A DNA stretch of 64,000 nt from an uncultured Prevotellaceae bacterium. Its GTDB lineage: Bacteria; Bacteroidota; Bacteroidia; Bacteroidales; Bacteroidaceae. The stretch is from assembly GCA_937877625.1 (NCBI GenBank), contig CALFJG010000020.1, positions 1 through 64,000 on the forward strand. Reading direction: 5' to 3'. Shown one piece after another: positions 42,603 to 49,222 of the stretch (position 1 is its first letter; each line of letters begins with the position of its first letter). The translations under genes and the position numbers were made by a program. Under the pieces are notes generated by a model. It was not told the DNA's origin. It did not search any database and saw only the letters and a program-made list of their open reading frames with translations.

Positions 42603-43676
42603 TTAGATTAATTGAAAAGGGATGTTGCTCATATCCGACAATGCTTCGTAGTCGGCTTTGTAAAAGCCGTCTTTCGTCTTACGTATCGAGGTGATGTAGT
42701 TGAAGGTTATCTGCTCTTCCTGCCCCGTCATCACAGGTACGTTAAGGACTTTGTTGAAGTGCTTCACTTCTTTGCCCTGCTTTTTGCGCTCTTCTATAAA
42801 ACTTACGTGGCGGTCGAAACGCTGCTTGATGAAACGATTACACATATCTACATCCATCGTAGCGATGCCGTGTTCTATAAGTTCTTTTAATGCAGGGTCT
42901 ATCTCATAGCCTTCGGAATTACGACCGCACATCAGAGCAGCTTGCATCGTAGTGCCTGTTCCGAGAAACGGGTCGAGTACTGTGTCGCCTTTCTGCGAGA
43001 ACATATTGATAAGACGGTAGGGTATCACAAACGGGAAAGCAGCACTGCGCTCGCGACTTCCCTTGTGTTCCATCTTTTGCTTTGTTCCTTTCACATCCCA
43101 CACGTCGGAGAACCACACATTGCGCTCTTCCCAGAAGAATGAACTTTCCATACGCTCATGCTTCTGGTCTTGTGTCTTGTACTGCCGCTTGTCACCCTTC
43201 CTGAACAGCAGAATCCACTCGTGTTCCAGCGTCACATATGCCCCGCAAGGCAACATACCGCTGCCCATAAACTTGTTGGGGGCATTCGCCTGCTTTCGCC
43301 AGATGATGTTTGGCAGGGTAGTGAAGCCGATGGAATTGCAGAATTCGGAAATGCGAGAATGGTTGTTATAAAGCTTAAACTTACCATTGATAGTTCTTGT
43401 GGCATCTCCAATGTTTACACAGAGAAAGCCCCCGTTCTTCAAAACCTCATAGCATCTCTGCCACACCTTGTCTAACTGCTTGTGCATCAGTTCAAATGCC
43501 GTATCAGGCGTTTCCTTAACAGACCCTCTTATCTTAGTGTCCTGTTCTGCGAAACACTCATCCCACATCTCTATCATTGGATATGGCGGTGAGGTTATAA
43601 CCACATCTACCGAATCAGGGGAAGTATTGTTCATCAATCGGGCATCACCCGTGTATGTCTTATGTATTGTGTACAT
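42603..43676 (-). CDS. Beta-class site-specific DNA methyltransferase
   Basis: A 357-residue methyltransferase with permuted motifs: the catalytic TSPPYP (motif IV) near residues 28-33 comes before the SAM-binding LDPFLGTGTT (motif I, about 235), the order of the beta class. TSPPY is commonest among N4-cytosine enzymes, but N6-adenine cannot be excluded. The ATG at 43676 is preferred; an upstream frame to 43901 runs into the repeat and lacks methyltransferase sequence. It protects host DNA against the endonuclease encoded next. Confidence 0.88.
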   Translation of the reverse strand: MYTIHKTYTGDARLMNNTSPDSVDVVITSPPYPMIEMWDECFAEQDTKIRGSVKETPDTAFELMHKQLDKVWQRCYEVLKNGGFLCVNIGDATRTINGKFKLYNNHSRISEFCNSIGFTTLPNIIWRKQANAPNKFMGSGMLPCGAYVTLEHEWILLFRKGDKRQYKTQDQKHERMESSFFWEERNVWFSDVWDVKGTKQKMEHKGSRERSAAFPFVIPYRLINMFSQKGDTVLDPFLGTGTTMQAALMCGRNSEGYEIDPALKELIEHGIATMDVDMCNRFIKQRFDRHVSFIEERKKQGKEVKHFNKVLNVPVMTGQEEQITFNYITSIRKTKDGFYKADYEALSDMSNIPFQLI

Positions 43677-43711
43677 ATTTGTCTTTCTTATGATTTGCCA
43701 AGCTCTGACTA

Positions 43712-43719
43712 CAAAAATA
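43712..43719 (-). promoter_or_regulatory. -7 box of the restriction-modification cassette
   Basis: CAAAAATA reads TATTTTTG on the minus strand, 36 bases before the methyltransferase start. It lies in the unique cassette DNA, so the unit carries its own promoter. No -33 match at proper spacing. Confidence 0.4.
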
Positions 43720-43765
43720 TATAAATTATAGCAAATCGGCGTATGAAACGAGTTTTCATCTGCAT

Positions 43766-44105
43766 GAGCTACGAGAAGCATTACGGCAAGAAGCTCGTAC
43801 TGCCACGTTGGAATGACATCAAGCAGAAATATCTTATTACTGCTGTCCGCTAAAAGTTTGTCGTTAGCAGACGTTTGCTCGCCAAGGCAAAGCTGAAACA
43901 CGCTTTGCGTTCCTCTCCTGGCTTAACGCCAAAGTTTCTGTTTCGGAAGCAGGGAAAAAGCCCCGTTAGGGCTGATGGCTATAGCCCTTTCAGGGCAAGC
44001 AGGTAGGCAATCAGGCGAGCCGTATGCCGGAGCGCAGGCGGCTCGCCTGCAAAATGATGCACGCGAGCCGCGTACGCTCCGACAGGTGTCCTTGCCTGCA
44101 AAATA
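43766..44105 (+). repeat. 340-bp direct repeat, copy 2
   Basis: Second copy of 41372-41711. It begins exactly at GAGCTACGAG inside what in copy 1 is the 70-residue ORF, so only the last 29 codons of that ORF exist here. Differences from copy 1 are a T to C change near 43796 and three in the 49-bp unit near its right end. Confidence 0.9.
43853..43943 (-). repeat. Dispersed 90-bp repeat, third site
   Basis: The same element as 41459-41549, present because it lies inside the direct repeat. It is related, on the opposite strand, to the DedA leader at 23276-23366. Confidence 0.6.
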
Positions 44106-44176
44106 AAGCACGCGAGCCGCGTGCGCTCCGACAGGTGTCCTCGCCTGCAAAATGAAGCACGCGAGCCGCGTGCGCT
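44045..44176 (+). repeat. 49-bp tandem repeat, 2.7 copies
   Basis: Units start at 44045, 44094 and 44143, each beginning GCCTGCAAAAT and containing CACGCGAGCCGCGT and CGACAGGTGTCC; the third stops after 34 bases. Copy 1 of the direct repeat has one full unit and the start of the next. The end of the 340-bp similarity falls at the beginning of a unit, so recombination may have used these repeats. The minus-strand ORF across it is a product of the repeat. Confidence 0.85.
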
Positions 44177-44255
44177 TCCAGAATAAACTAACGGGCATCT
44201 GACTTTGAAGAACAGATGCCCGTTAGGTATTTCTTGTAACTGTTGTTGGCGTGTT
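44177..44255. other. Short spacer with hairpin after the M23 gene
   Basis: AACGGGCATCTG (about 44190-44201) and CAGATGCCCGTT (about 44213-44224) form a 12-bp stem around 11 bases, followed on the minus strand side by A/T-rich sequence. It sits at the 3' end of the M23 peptidase gene and probably terminates it. Confidence 0.6.
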
Positions 44256-44984
44256 TTATTTGCGAGCCATCACAATGCCGTTGACACTATCGGCGCGGCG
44301 GTAAACGAAATGGTCGCTCTGCATTTTGCGCCCGGGAATGTCGAAAAGCAGTGAGGGGTCGATGGCTTCGCCGAGCAGACGTGTTTCAAAGTGGAGGTGG
44401 GCTCCGAAACTGCCTCCTGTGTTTCCTGCCAGTCCGATGGGCTGCCCTGCTTTCACCTCTTGGTCGGTGGAGCAAAGCTGCTTAGACATGTGTCCATAGA
44501 TGGTTTCCAAACCGTTGGGGTGGCGGATTACCACAAAGTTGCCGTAGCCATTTGCTTCGTAGCGTACGACGCGTACCTTGCCGTCCCAAGCCGCATAGAT
44601 GGTGTCGCCCGTGGTGGCACTGATGTCTAAGCCTTTGTGCATACGGTGGAAGCGGGGGCGATAGCCGAAATTGCTGCTGATACGCGCGCTGGCGATAGGC
44701 ATACAAAAGCCTGAGAGGTCGATGTCGAAACTGTCGGGCTTAGCAGTGTTGGCGTAGCAGTGTGCCCGCGTGGTGTTCCAAGAGTCGTAGAGTGCGTAAC
44801 CATCCATTTGTGTGGCTGCTTCGGGCATCCTGAGTACTTGGTCGAGTGCGGTAAAAGTGGTGGCGCGAAGGGGCTGGTCTGTGGGAGCCTCCATAACGGG
44901 GGCATCTTGTGCGTTAGCGGTAAAAGTGAAGAGGGAAAGCAGCGAGAAAGCTGCGGTTTTAAGTATCGTTGTGCTAAAATTCAT
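44256..44984 (-). CDS. Secreted M23-family peptidase
   Basis: A 242-residue protein with a signal peptide (about 1-25, ending ANAQ). The LytM/M23 fold is in the second half: NFGYRPRFHRMHKGLDISA with the first zinc histidine and aspartate, AAWDGKVRVVRYEANGYGNFV, TIYGHMS, and AHLHFET with the second histidine pair. All ligands are present, so it should be an active endopeptidase cutting peptidoglycan cross-bridges or peptides. The ATG at 44984 is chosen; the frame goes to 45062. Confidence 0.9.
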   Translation of the reverse strand: MNFSTTILKTAAFSLLSLFTFTANAQDAPVMEAPTDQPLRATTFTALDQVLRMPEAATQMDGYALYDSWNTTRAHCYANTAKPDSFDIDLSGFCMPIASARISSNFGYRPRFHRMHKGLDISATTGDTIYAAWDGKVRVVRYEANGYGNFVVIRHPNGLETIYGHMSKQLCSTDQEVKAGQPIGLAGNTGGSFGAHLHFETRLLGEAIDPSLLFDIPGRKMQSDHFVYRRADSVNGIVMARK

Positions 44985-45008
44985 ACGGATTTGTTTTGTA
45001 ACTCGGCA

Positions 45009-45040
45009 CAAAGGTAAGCATCGCGCGGAGTTTTTCCAAA
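45009..45040 (-). promoter_or_regulatory. Promoter of the M23 peptidase gene
   Basis: On the minus strand TACCTTTG (45009-45016) matches the -7 box and TTTG (45037-45040) the -33 box at 20-base spacing. Confidence 0.6.
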
Positions 45041-45132
45041 TTTTTGCTACATCCTTTAACAAACTCGCTTGTTTGTTAAGACTTATTAAGATTTTAGACT
45101 GTCTTATTGCTGATTAGGGCTAACGGAGTTTG

Positions 45133-47754
45133 TTAGCGTTTGACTTTTCGTATGGTCTGTCCTTGCTTGACGATATAGATGCCTGCGGGCAATGTTCCTG
45201 TGGTGGACACGGGGCGGCCTTGTAGGTCGTAGATGGTGGTGCCTGTGGGCAGTGTTGTGGTAAGGCCGGTGAGGGCTGTTACAGCGTCGTCTAAGTAGAA
45301 ATACTGTGGCGTGGAGCCTGCGGTGTTGGCTAAGTAGTATGCTTTGAAGCCCGCCACACCACGGTCGGTGTCGCTAAGCAGACGGAAATAGGCAGAGGTG
45401 CCATTGTCGCTAAGGGCGTAGATATAAACTTTGTCTGTGGAGGGGATGAGTGTGCCTCCAAGGTCGGTGGCTCGTAGCAGATTGCCGTCAATGGTGCTGC
45501 CGCTCGTTGCCAGGCTAATAGTAATCTCGCCGCCGCCTGCTTTATGTATCATCACTGGTACGTTGGCGGCTATGGCGGAAGTGCTGGCCTCGGAGATGGT
45601 GAGCAGGTTGTCGTGAACCCGGGAGGCATAAAGCACGGTGACATCGCTCGGCACGCTAAAGGGGACGGGCAGGTTGAGTGTGGCATAGCCCACAGCGGTA
45701 TTGATGTTGAGCGGCAGTTCGTTTACTTCTTCCAGATAGAACTCTGCTGCTGCGGCATCGCCAGTGGCGGCTACGACAAGTGCCTCGCTCGTGGCTTGCA
45801 TATAGTTGCTACCCGAGGCTATGCTATACGTGCCGGCCTTAGCACCCGCGCTCACAGCACTCACGCTATAGGTGTATGTAGAACCACTCGTGCCTATCTG
45901 TCCTTTGGTGTAGGCGGTGGTTTCTTCGTTAACAAATGCACCATTCTGGAAGTTCACAAGTTGTCCCTCGGTGGTGACATAGAAGATGCCTGCTTCATTG
46001 GTGTTTGATACCATCGGTGTGGTAGTGTTTGTCGGAACGCCGACATACGCATCGGTGTCCGCACTCTTAATACGTACAAACTTTCCGACGGGGCTGGGCA
46101 GGTCAAGATATTGTAGGGTGATGGTATTATCGCTGTTTTCTGCTATGTTGTAAATCGGTGTGCTGATGCCGCTACCAGTGAAGGTGCTGAACGAGGCAAT
46201 GGAACTTACGGCAGAGGTACCGGGGAAGACATCGCCTTGGAACTGTTCGTACGCCTGTGCTGAGGTTAGGCCGTTGTTGCGCAGCGTGGCGAATACCTGG
46301 TTTGTGCCGTCGGCGGGCAGTACTTGGAGACGTGGGTGGCTGGCGGTGCGGTTAAGTGAGTTGCCCGACCAGGCGGAGGCCAAATAGTCAACGTGGTAGA
46401 TAAGCAGCCCCGTGCCGAGTTCGGAGGGATACCAAGTGCCTGCCTGACGGTTCTCTAAGATATAGTACTCTTTGTCGTTGGAGGGGTTGACAATTCGGTA
46501 GGCTTGTGCCTCGGTGTTGTCGGCAGAGCCGATGGGGTATATAGTGAGTGTCTGCGGGTCGTTGCCGAGGTCGTTGATTTTAAGCCACCCCATAAAGTTG
46601 CGCTCGTAGGCATTGTAGCCGAGGGGTCGGTAGCCGTTGCGCCAATACTGTCCGTAGTCCATTACGCTCCAGAAGTCCACCACACCGGCCCCGGACGATG
46701 TGTTGTAGAAGTCGGGCAGCCCGAGGGCATGGCCGAATTCGTGGCAGAACACACCCATTCCTTCAAAGGTAGAGCCGGTGACGTTGTAGACGTATGCTCC
46801 CGAAACAACAGAGACGCTGTATTTCTGTAGGATTTCGTCGCCCACGAAAAAACTGGAGAATGACGGGCCGCCGAGGGAGGACTTGTAGGAGAAGGTGTTG
46901 AACTGTCCCCAAATGTAGTCTTCCGCTCCTGTTTCATAAGCATTGTGTTCGCCTGGGCCTGCCAGTATGACGGAGACGAGAGGCACTTTGTTGTTGACGA
47001 GCATTGTTGAGAAATCTACACCGGCGTAGAGGGCGCTGTCGATGGCTTCTTTTATAAGATTGGTGAGACAGGTGTCTCGACGGCTTGAGGAGTTGCCACC
47101 ATAGTAGGCATAGTCGTGCGAGGCTTTCACTTTTGCCACAACGTTGAACGTTGGGCGGAACATATTGTTGCTTTGTGCGAGGAAATAGTCGCGTACGCTG
47201 CCGGCGGTATATGTTTCATCGCTATAGCCTTCTTCGTTGAGGAAGCGCGACAGTTTATCTATGGTGCTTGTTTCTTGGAAAGCGCGGTTGGGAAACTCTA
47301 CCATAATCACGGGAATGGTGATGTTGCCGATGCTCGACACGGTGCCGTTGGCTGTCTTTCCGTATTCTCCGAGGCCGCTTGTTGTGCGGGCTGTGGCTTT
47401 CAGCGGGCTGCGATGCATGGTGGGCGAGGCGTAGGCTTGCTCGGCGGTAATGGCCGAGGCCGCTACGAAGGCTTGTTCTTCCGGTGTGCGCTCGGCGGGG
47501 TCGTGTGCCTGTTGCTCGGTGGGGGCTAAACCGTCGCTACCAAACTTGGCGTAATAGTATCCGCCGTCGGGCTCGTGGAGCACCACATAGCCGTCCAGTG
47601 TGGTGTAGAAAGCCACCGTGCCGTTGCCTCCTTTATAAATGGTGAGCATCGTGCCGTTAGGCTGTATGCCTGTCATAGGCATCTGACGAAATGATTGCGC
47701 TGTGGCACTAAGGAGTACCAGAGAAAAGAGAAAGAGAGGTAGAAGTCGCTTCAT
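45133..47754 (-). CDS. Secreted M6-family metalloprotease with T9SS-like C-terminal domain
   Basis: An 873-residue protein with a signal peptide (about 1-19). The catalytic region (about 145-450) has HEFGHALGLPD near 336-346, an HExxHxxGxxD zinc site of the M6 (immune inhibitor A) type, with DFWSVMDYGQY after it. Two beta-rich modules follow: one with KFVRIKSADTDAYVGV (about 555-680) and one with NTAVGYATLNLPVPF (about 690-800). The end, TIYDLQGRPVS to GIYIVKQGQ and a basic tail, looks like a T9SS type A sorting domain. It probably digests host or dietary proteins at the cell surface. Confidence 0.87.
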   Translation of the reverse strand: MKRLLPLFLFSLVLLSATAQSFRQMPMTGIQPNGTMLTIYKGGNGTVAFYTTLDGYVVLHEPDGGYYYAKFGSDGLAPTEQQAHDPAERTPEEQAFVAASAITAEQAYASPTMHRSPLKATARTTSGLGEYGKTANGTVSSIGNITIPVIMVEFPNRAFQETSTIDKLSRFLNEEGYSDETYTAGSVRDYFLAQSNNMFRPTFNVVAKVKASHDYAYYGGNSSSRRDTCLTNLIKEAIDSALYAGVDFSTMLVNNKVPLVSVILAGPGEHNAYETGAEDYIWGQFNTFSYKSSLGGPSFSSFFVGDEILQKYSVSVVSGAYVYNVTGSTFEGMGVFCHEFGHALGLPDFYNTSSGAGVVDFWSVMDYGQYWRNGYRPLGYNAYERNFMGWLKINDLGNDPQTLTIYPIGSADNTEAQAYRIVNPSNDKEYYILENRQAGTWYPSELGTGLLIYHVDYLASAWSGNSLNRTASHPRLQVLPADGTNQVFATLRNNGLTSAQAYEQFQGDVFPGTSAVSSIASFSTFTGSGISTPIYNIAENSDNTITLQYLDLPSPVGKFVRIKSADTDAYVGVPTNTTTPMVSNTNEAGIFYVTTEGQLVNFQNGAFVNEETTAYTKGQIGTSGSTYTYSVSAVSAGAKAGTYSIASGSNYMQATSEALVVAATGDAAAAEFYLEEVNELPLNINTAVGYATLNLPVPFSVPSDVTVLYASRVHDNLLTISEASTSAIAANVPVMIHKAGGGEITISLATSGSTIDGNLLRATDLGGTLIPSTDKVYIYALSDNGTSAYFRLLSDTDRGVAGFKAYYLANTAGSTPQYFYLDDAVTALTGLTTTLPTGTTIYDLQGRPVSTTGTLPAGIYIVKQGQTIRKVKR

Positions 47755-47881
47755 CGTTTTTGTGTGTTGTAAGTTTCGTTGTTTTGCTCATTCAAGGTTT
47801 GGCTTTTAGGTATGTAGGCAAAGCAAGCCTGCGGCAAAGCAACGTATAACGAAACAAATCTTTTGTTCATTGGTGATGCGG

Positions 47882-47913
47882 CAAAAGTAGATTGTTTCAG
47901 TGAAAAACACAAA
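47882..47913 (-). promoter_or_regulatory. Promoter of the M6 protease gene
   Basis: On the minus strand TACTTTTG (47882-47889) and TTTG (47910-47913) match the -7 and -33 boxes, 20 bases apart. The leader of about 120 bases holds short repeats of GCAAAGCAA. Confidence 0.6.
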
Positions 47914-47997
47914 CTTTTTGTGCTTAAAGATGTTTAAGCGTATCGCCGCGGGCTTTTAAGTATAAGAAGTTTAATATGGAGTTTCAATCTTTTTTTC

Positions 47998-48606
47998 TTA
48001 TTCTACCAAGGTGTAGGGTTTGCCTTCCAGCAGTGGTTGCAACACACGGTGGAGGCGTAGGCACGCGTCGGCATCGGTGGCGGCATATATCTTTTGTGCC
48101 TCGGTAAGCACATCGGCTTCCCAGTTGCTTCGTTGTTGGCTTTTGCTGATGCGCTGTTGGAAGACGTTTGCAAAGAGGCGTGCCAGCCCGATGTCCTCCA
48201 AGCCGAGTTTCTTTGCTGTGTCTTGCAGGTCTATCCAACCACCTGGCTCCAGGTGTCCGCTGTGTCGGTTGAGTGCGCTGCGGTCGTCGTGGAGGGAGAT
48301 ACCTACTTTCAGAATGTCGGGGTTGCTTAGTATCCAAGCTAACGAGGGCAGTATGCCGCTGTGGTGGATACGAAAGAGGAAACAGATGTGGGGTGTGGAG
48401 AGTTGTACCAATGCGGGCGGTCGCATAGAGCCTTTGCGAAAAAGGGGGCGTGTCTCGGTGTCGAAGCCTAATATCTTCTCTTTGCTCAAAGCTCGCACGG
48501 CTCGCGTCGTTTCGCTACTGCCTTGCACCACATAGATGCGCCCGCTAAACTGATAGCGCGGCAAGGTGGCGATATACGTTTTGGGTGTGCTGACGTGGAG
48601 GAGCAT
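47998..48606 (-). CDS. RNase D-like 3'-5' exonuclease
   Basis: A 202-residue single-domain DEDD exonuclease. The motifs are ILGFDTETRP (Asp and Glu), KVGISLHDDRSAL (Asp) and YAATDADACLRL, with the terminal aspartate and its tyrosine of the DEDDy type. No HRDC domain is present. It acts on RNA or DNA 3' ends; the Bacteroidetes family is next to DUF5063 genes, as here. It lies 80 bases after the DUF5063 gene. Confidence 0.85.
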   Translation of the reverse strand: MLLHVSTPKTYIATLPRYQFSGRIYVVQGSSETTRAVRALSKEKILGFDTETRPLFRKGSMRPPALVQLSTPHICFLFRIHHSGILPSLAWILSNPDILKVGISLHDDRSALNRHSGHLEPGGWIDLQDTAKKLGLEDIGLARLFANVFQQRISKSQQRSNWEADVLTEAQKIYAATDADACLRLHRVLQPLLEGKPYTLVE

Positions 48607-48686
48607 AGGGAGAGTATAGTCTTTCGTGGTGAACGACGTGTTACGGCGACGTTGGCGTGAGCGGCTGCTCTTAGGGTTATCCTTTT

Positions 48687-49202
48687 TTAGACTTCTTTTT
48701 CTGCGTTATATATAATATGGAGTGTGCGTAGGGCGGCGAGGAGTTTGTCGCCCCAAGTGAGGCGAAACTCTTCAAGGGTGTCGAAGAGGCTTTGTGTCAT
48801 AGCCTCTTCGTGTCCGTCGCGAAATGTTTCTACGAGGTTGCGAAGCTCTTGATAAACATCGGCAAGGTATTCGCTCACGGTGCAGAGTACCGGTTGGTCG
48901 CTGTACTTATATTCTACCACCTGTACATCAAGGAAATCGTCGTCTTCGCGCAATATGTCGCTCACGTTCTTGCGAACAGCGTTATAACTGTCCTCTGTGA
49001 CATAGGGCTGAACGTATGCATCTAAGTTCTCAATGCTTTTAGGCAGTGTGATAATCTTGATATAAACCATCGGCAGCAACGCCAGCAACGTCTGGCAGAA
49101 ATCCGGTTTGTTTTGCTCTGTACACGTCTCTAAGTACTGGCAGTATGCTTGGCTTACGCGTATGAGTTCCAGCGTGGTGGTGTGGTAGATAGGGTTTTCC
49201 AC
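48687..49202 (-). CDS. DUF5063 family protein
   Basis: A 171-residue, helix-rich acidic protein that fits the DUF5063 family: NPIYHTTTLELIRVSQAYCQYLE at the start and ALRTLHIIYN at the end. The GTG at 49202 is preferred, 20 bases after the glutamine synthetase stop; the longer ATG form (to 49265) overlaps that gene by 43 bases and adds residues not expected in the family. Function unknown. Co-occurrence with an RNase D-like gene suggests a role in RNA metabolism. Confidence 0.78.
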   Translation of the reverse strand: MENPIYHTTTLELIRVSQAYCQYLETCTEQNKPDFCQTLLALLPMVYIKIITLPKSIENLDAYVQPYVTEDSYNAVRKNVSDILREDDDFLDVQVVEYKYSDQPVLCTVSEYLADVYQELRNLVETFRDGHEEAMTQSLFDTLEEFRLTWGDKLLAALRTLHIIYNAEKEV

Positions 49203-49222
49203 GTATTTAGTTCGGTTGGTTT

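Larger units (their letters stand above)
41372..44105. mobile_element. Restriction-modification cassette bounded by long direct repeats
   Basis: The unique segment 41712-43765 (2054 bp) carries only a methyltransferase and an endonuclease gene, both on the minus strand, and is visibly more AT-rich than the neighbouring genes. A 340-bp direct repeat bounds it on either side. There is no transposase, integrase or tRNA. The layout fits insertion with long target duplication, described for restriction-modification units in Neisseria and Helicobacter; a tandem duplication followed by divergence is the alternative. Confidence 0.6.

Noticed and set aside
43677..43901. 75-residue N-terminal extension of the methyltransferase
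   Set aside because: It runs backwards through the direct repeat, has no methyltransferase sequence, and the same extension opens another ORF at 41265-41507.
44045..44176. Possible CRISPR array
   Set aside because: The 49-bp units are adjacent with no distinct spacers between them, and no cas genes are present.
43923..44198. 91-residue minus-strand ORF across the 49-bp tandem repeats
   Set aside because: It is a translation of the repeat; the same peptide segment recurs with the unit, and a related ORF exists at 41529-41720.
47755..47881. Fourth copy of the 90-bp dispersed repeat in the M6 protease leader
   Set aside because: It shares only short GCAAAGCAA-like words with the other copies, not enough for a clear relation.
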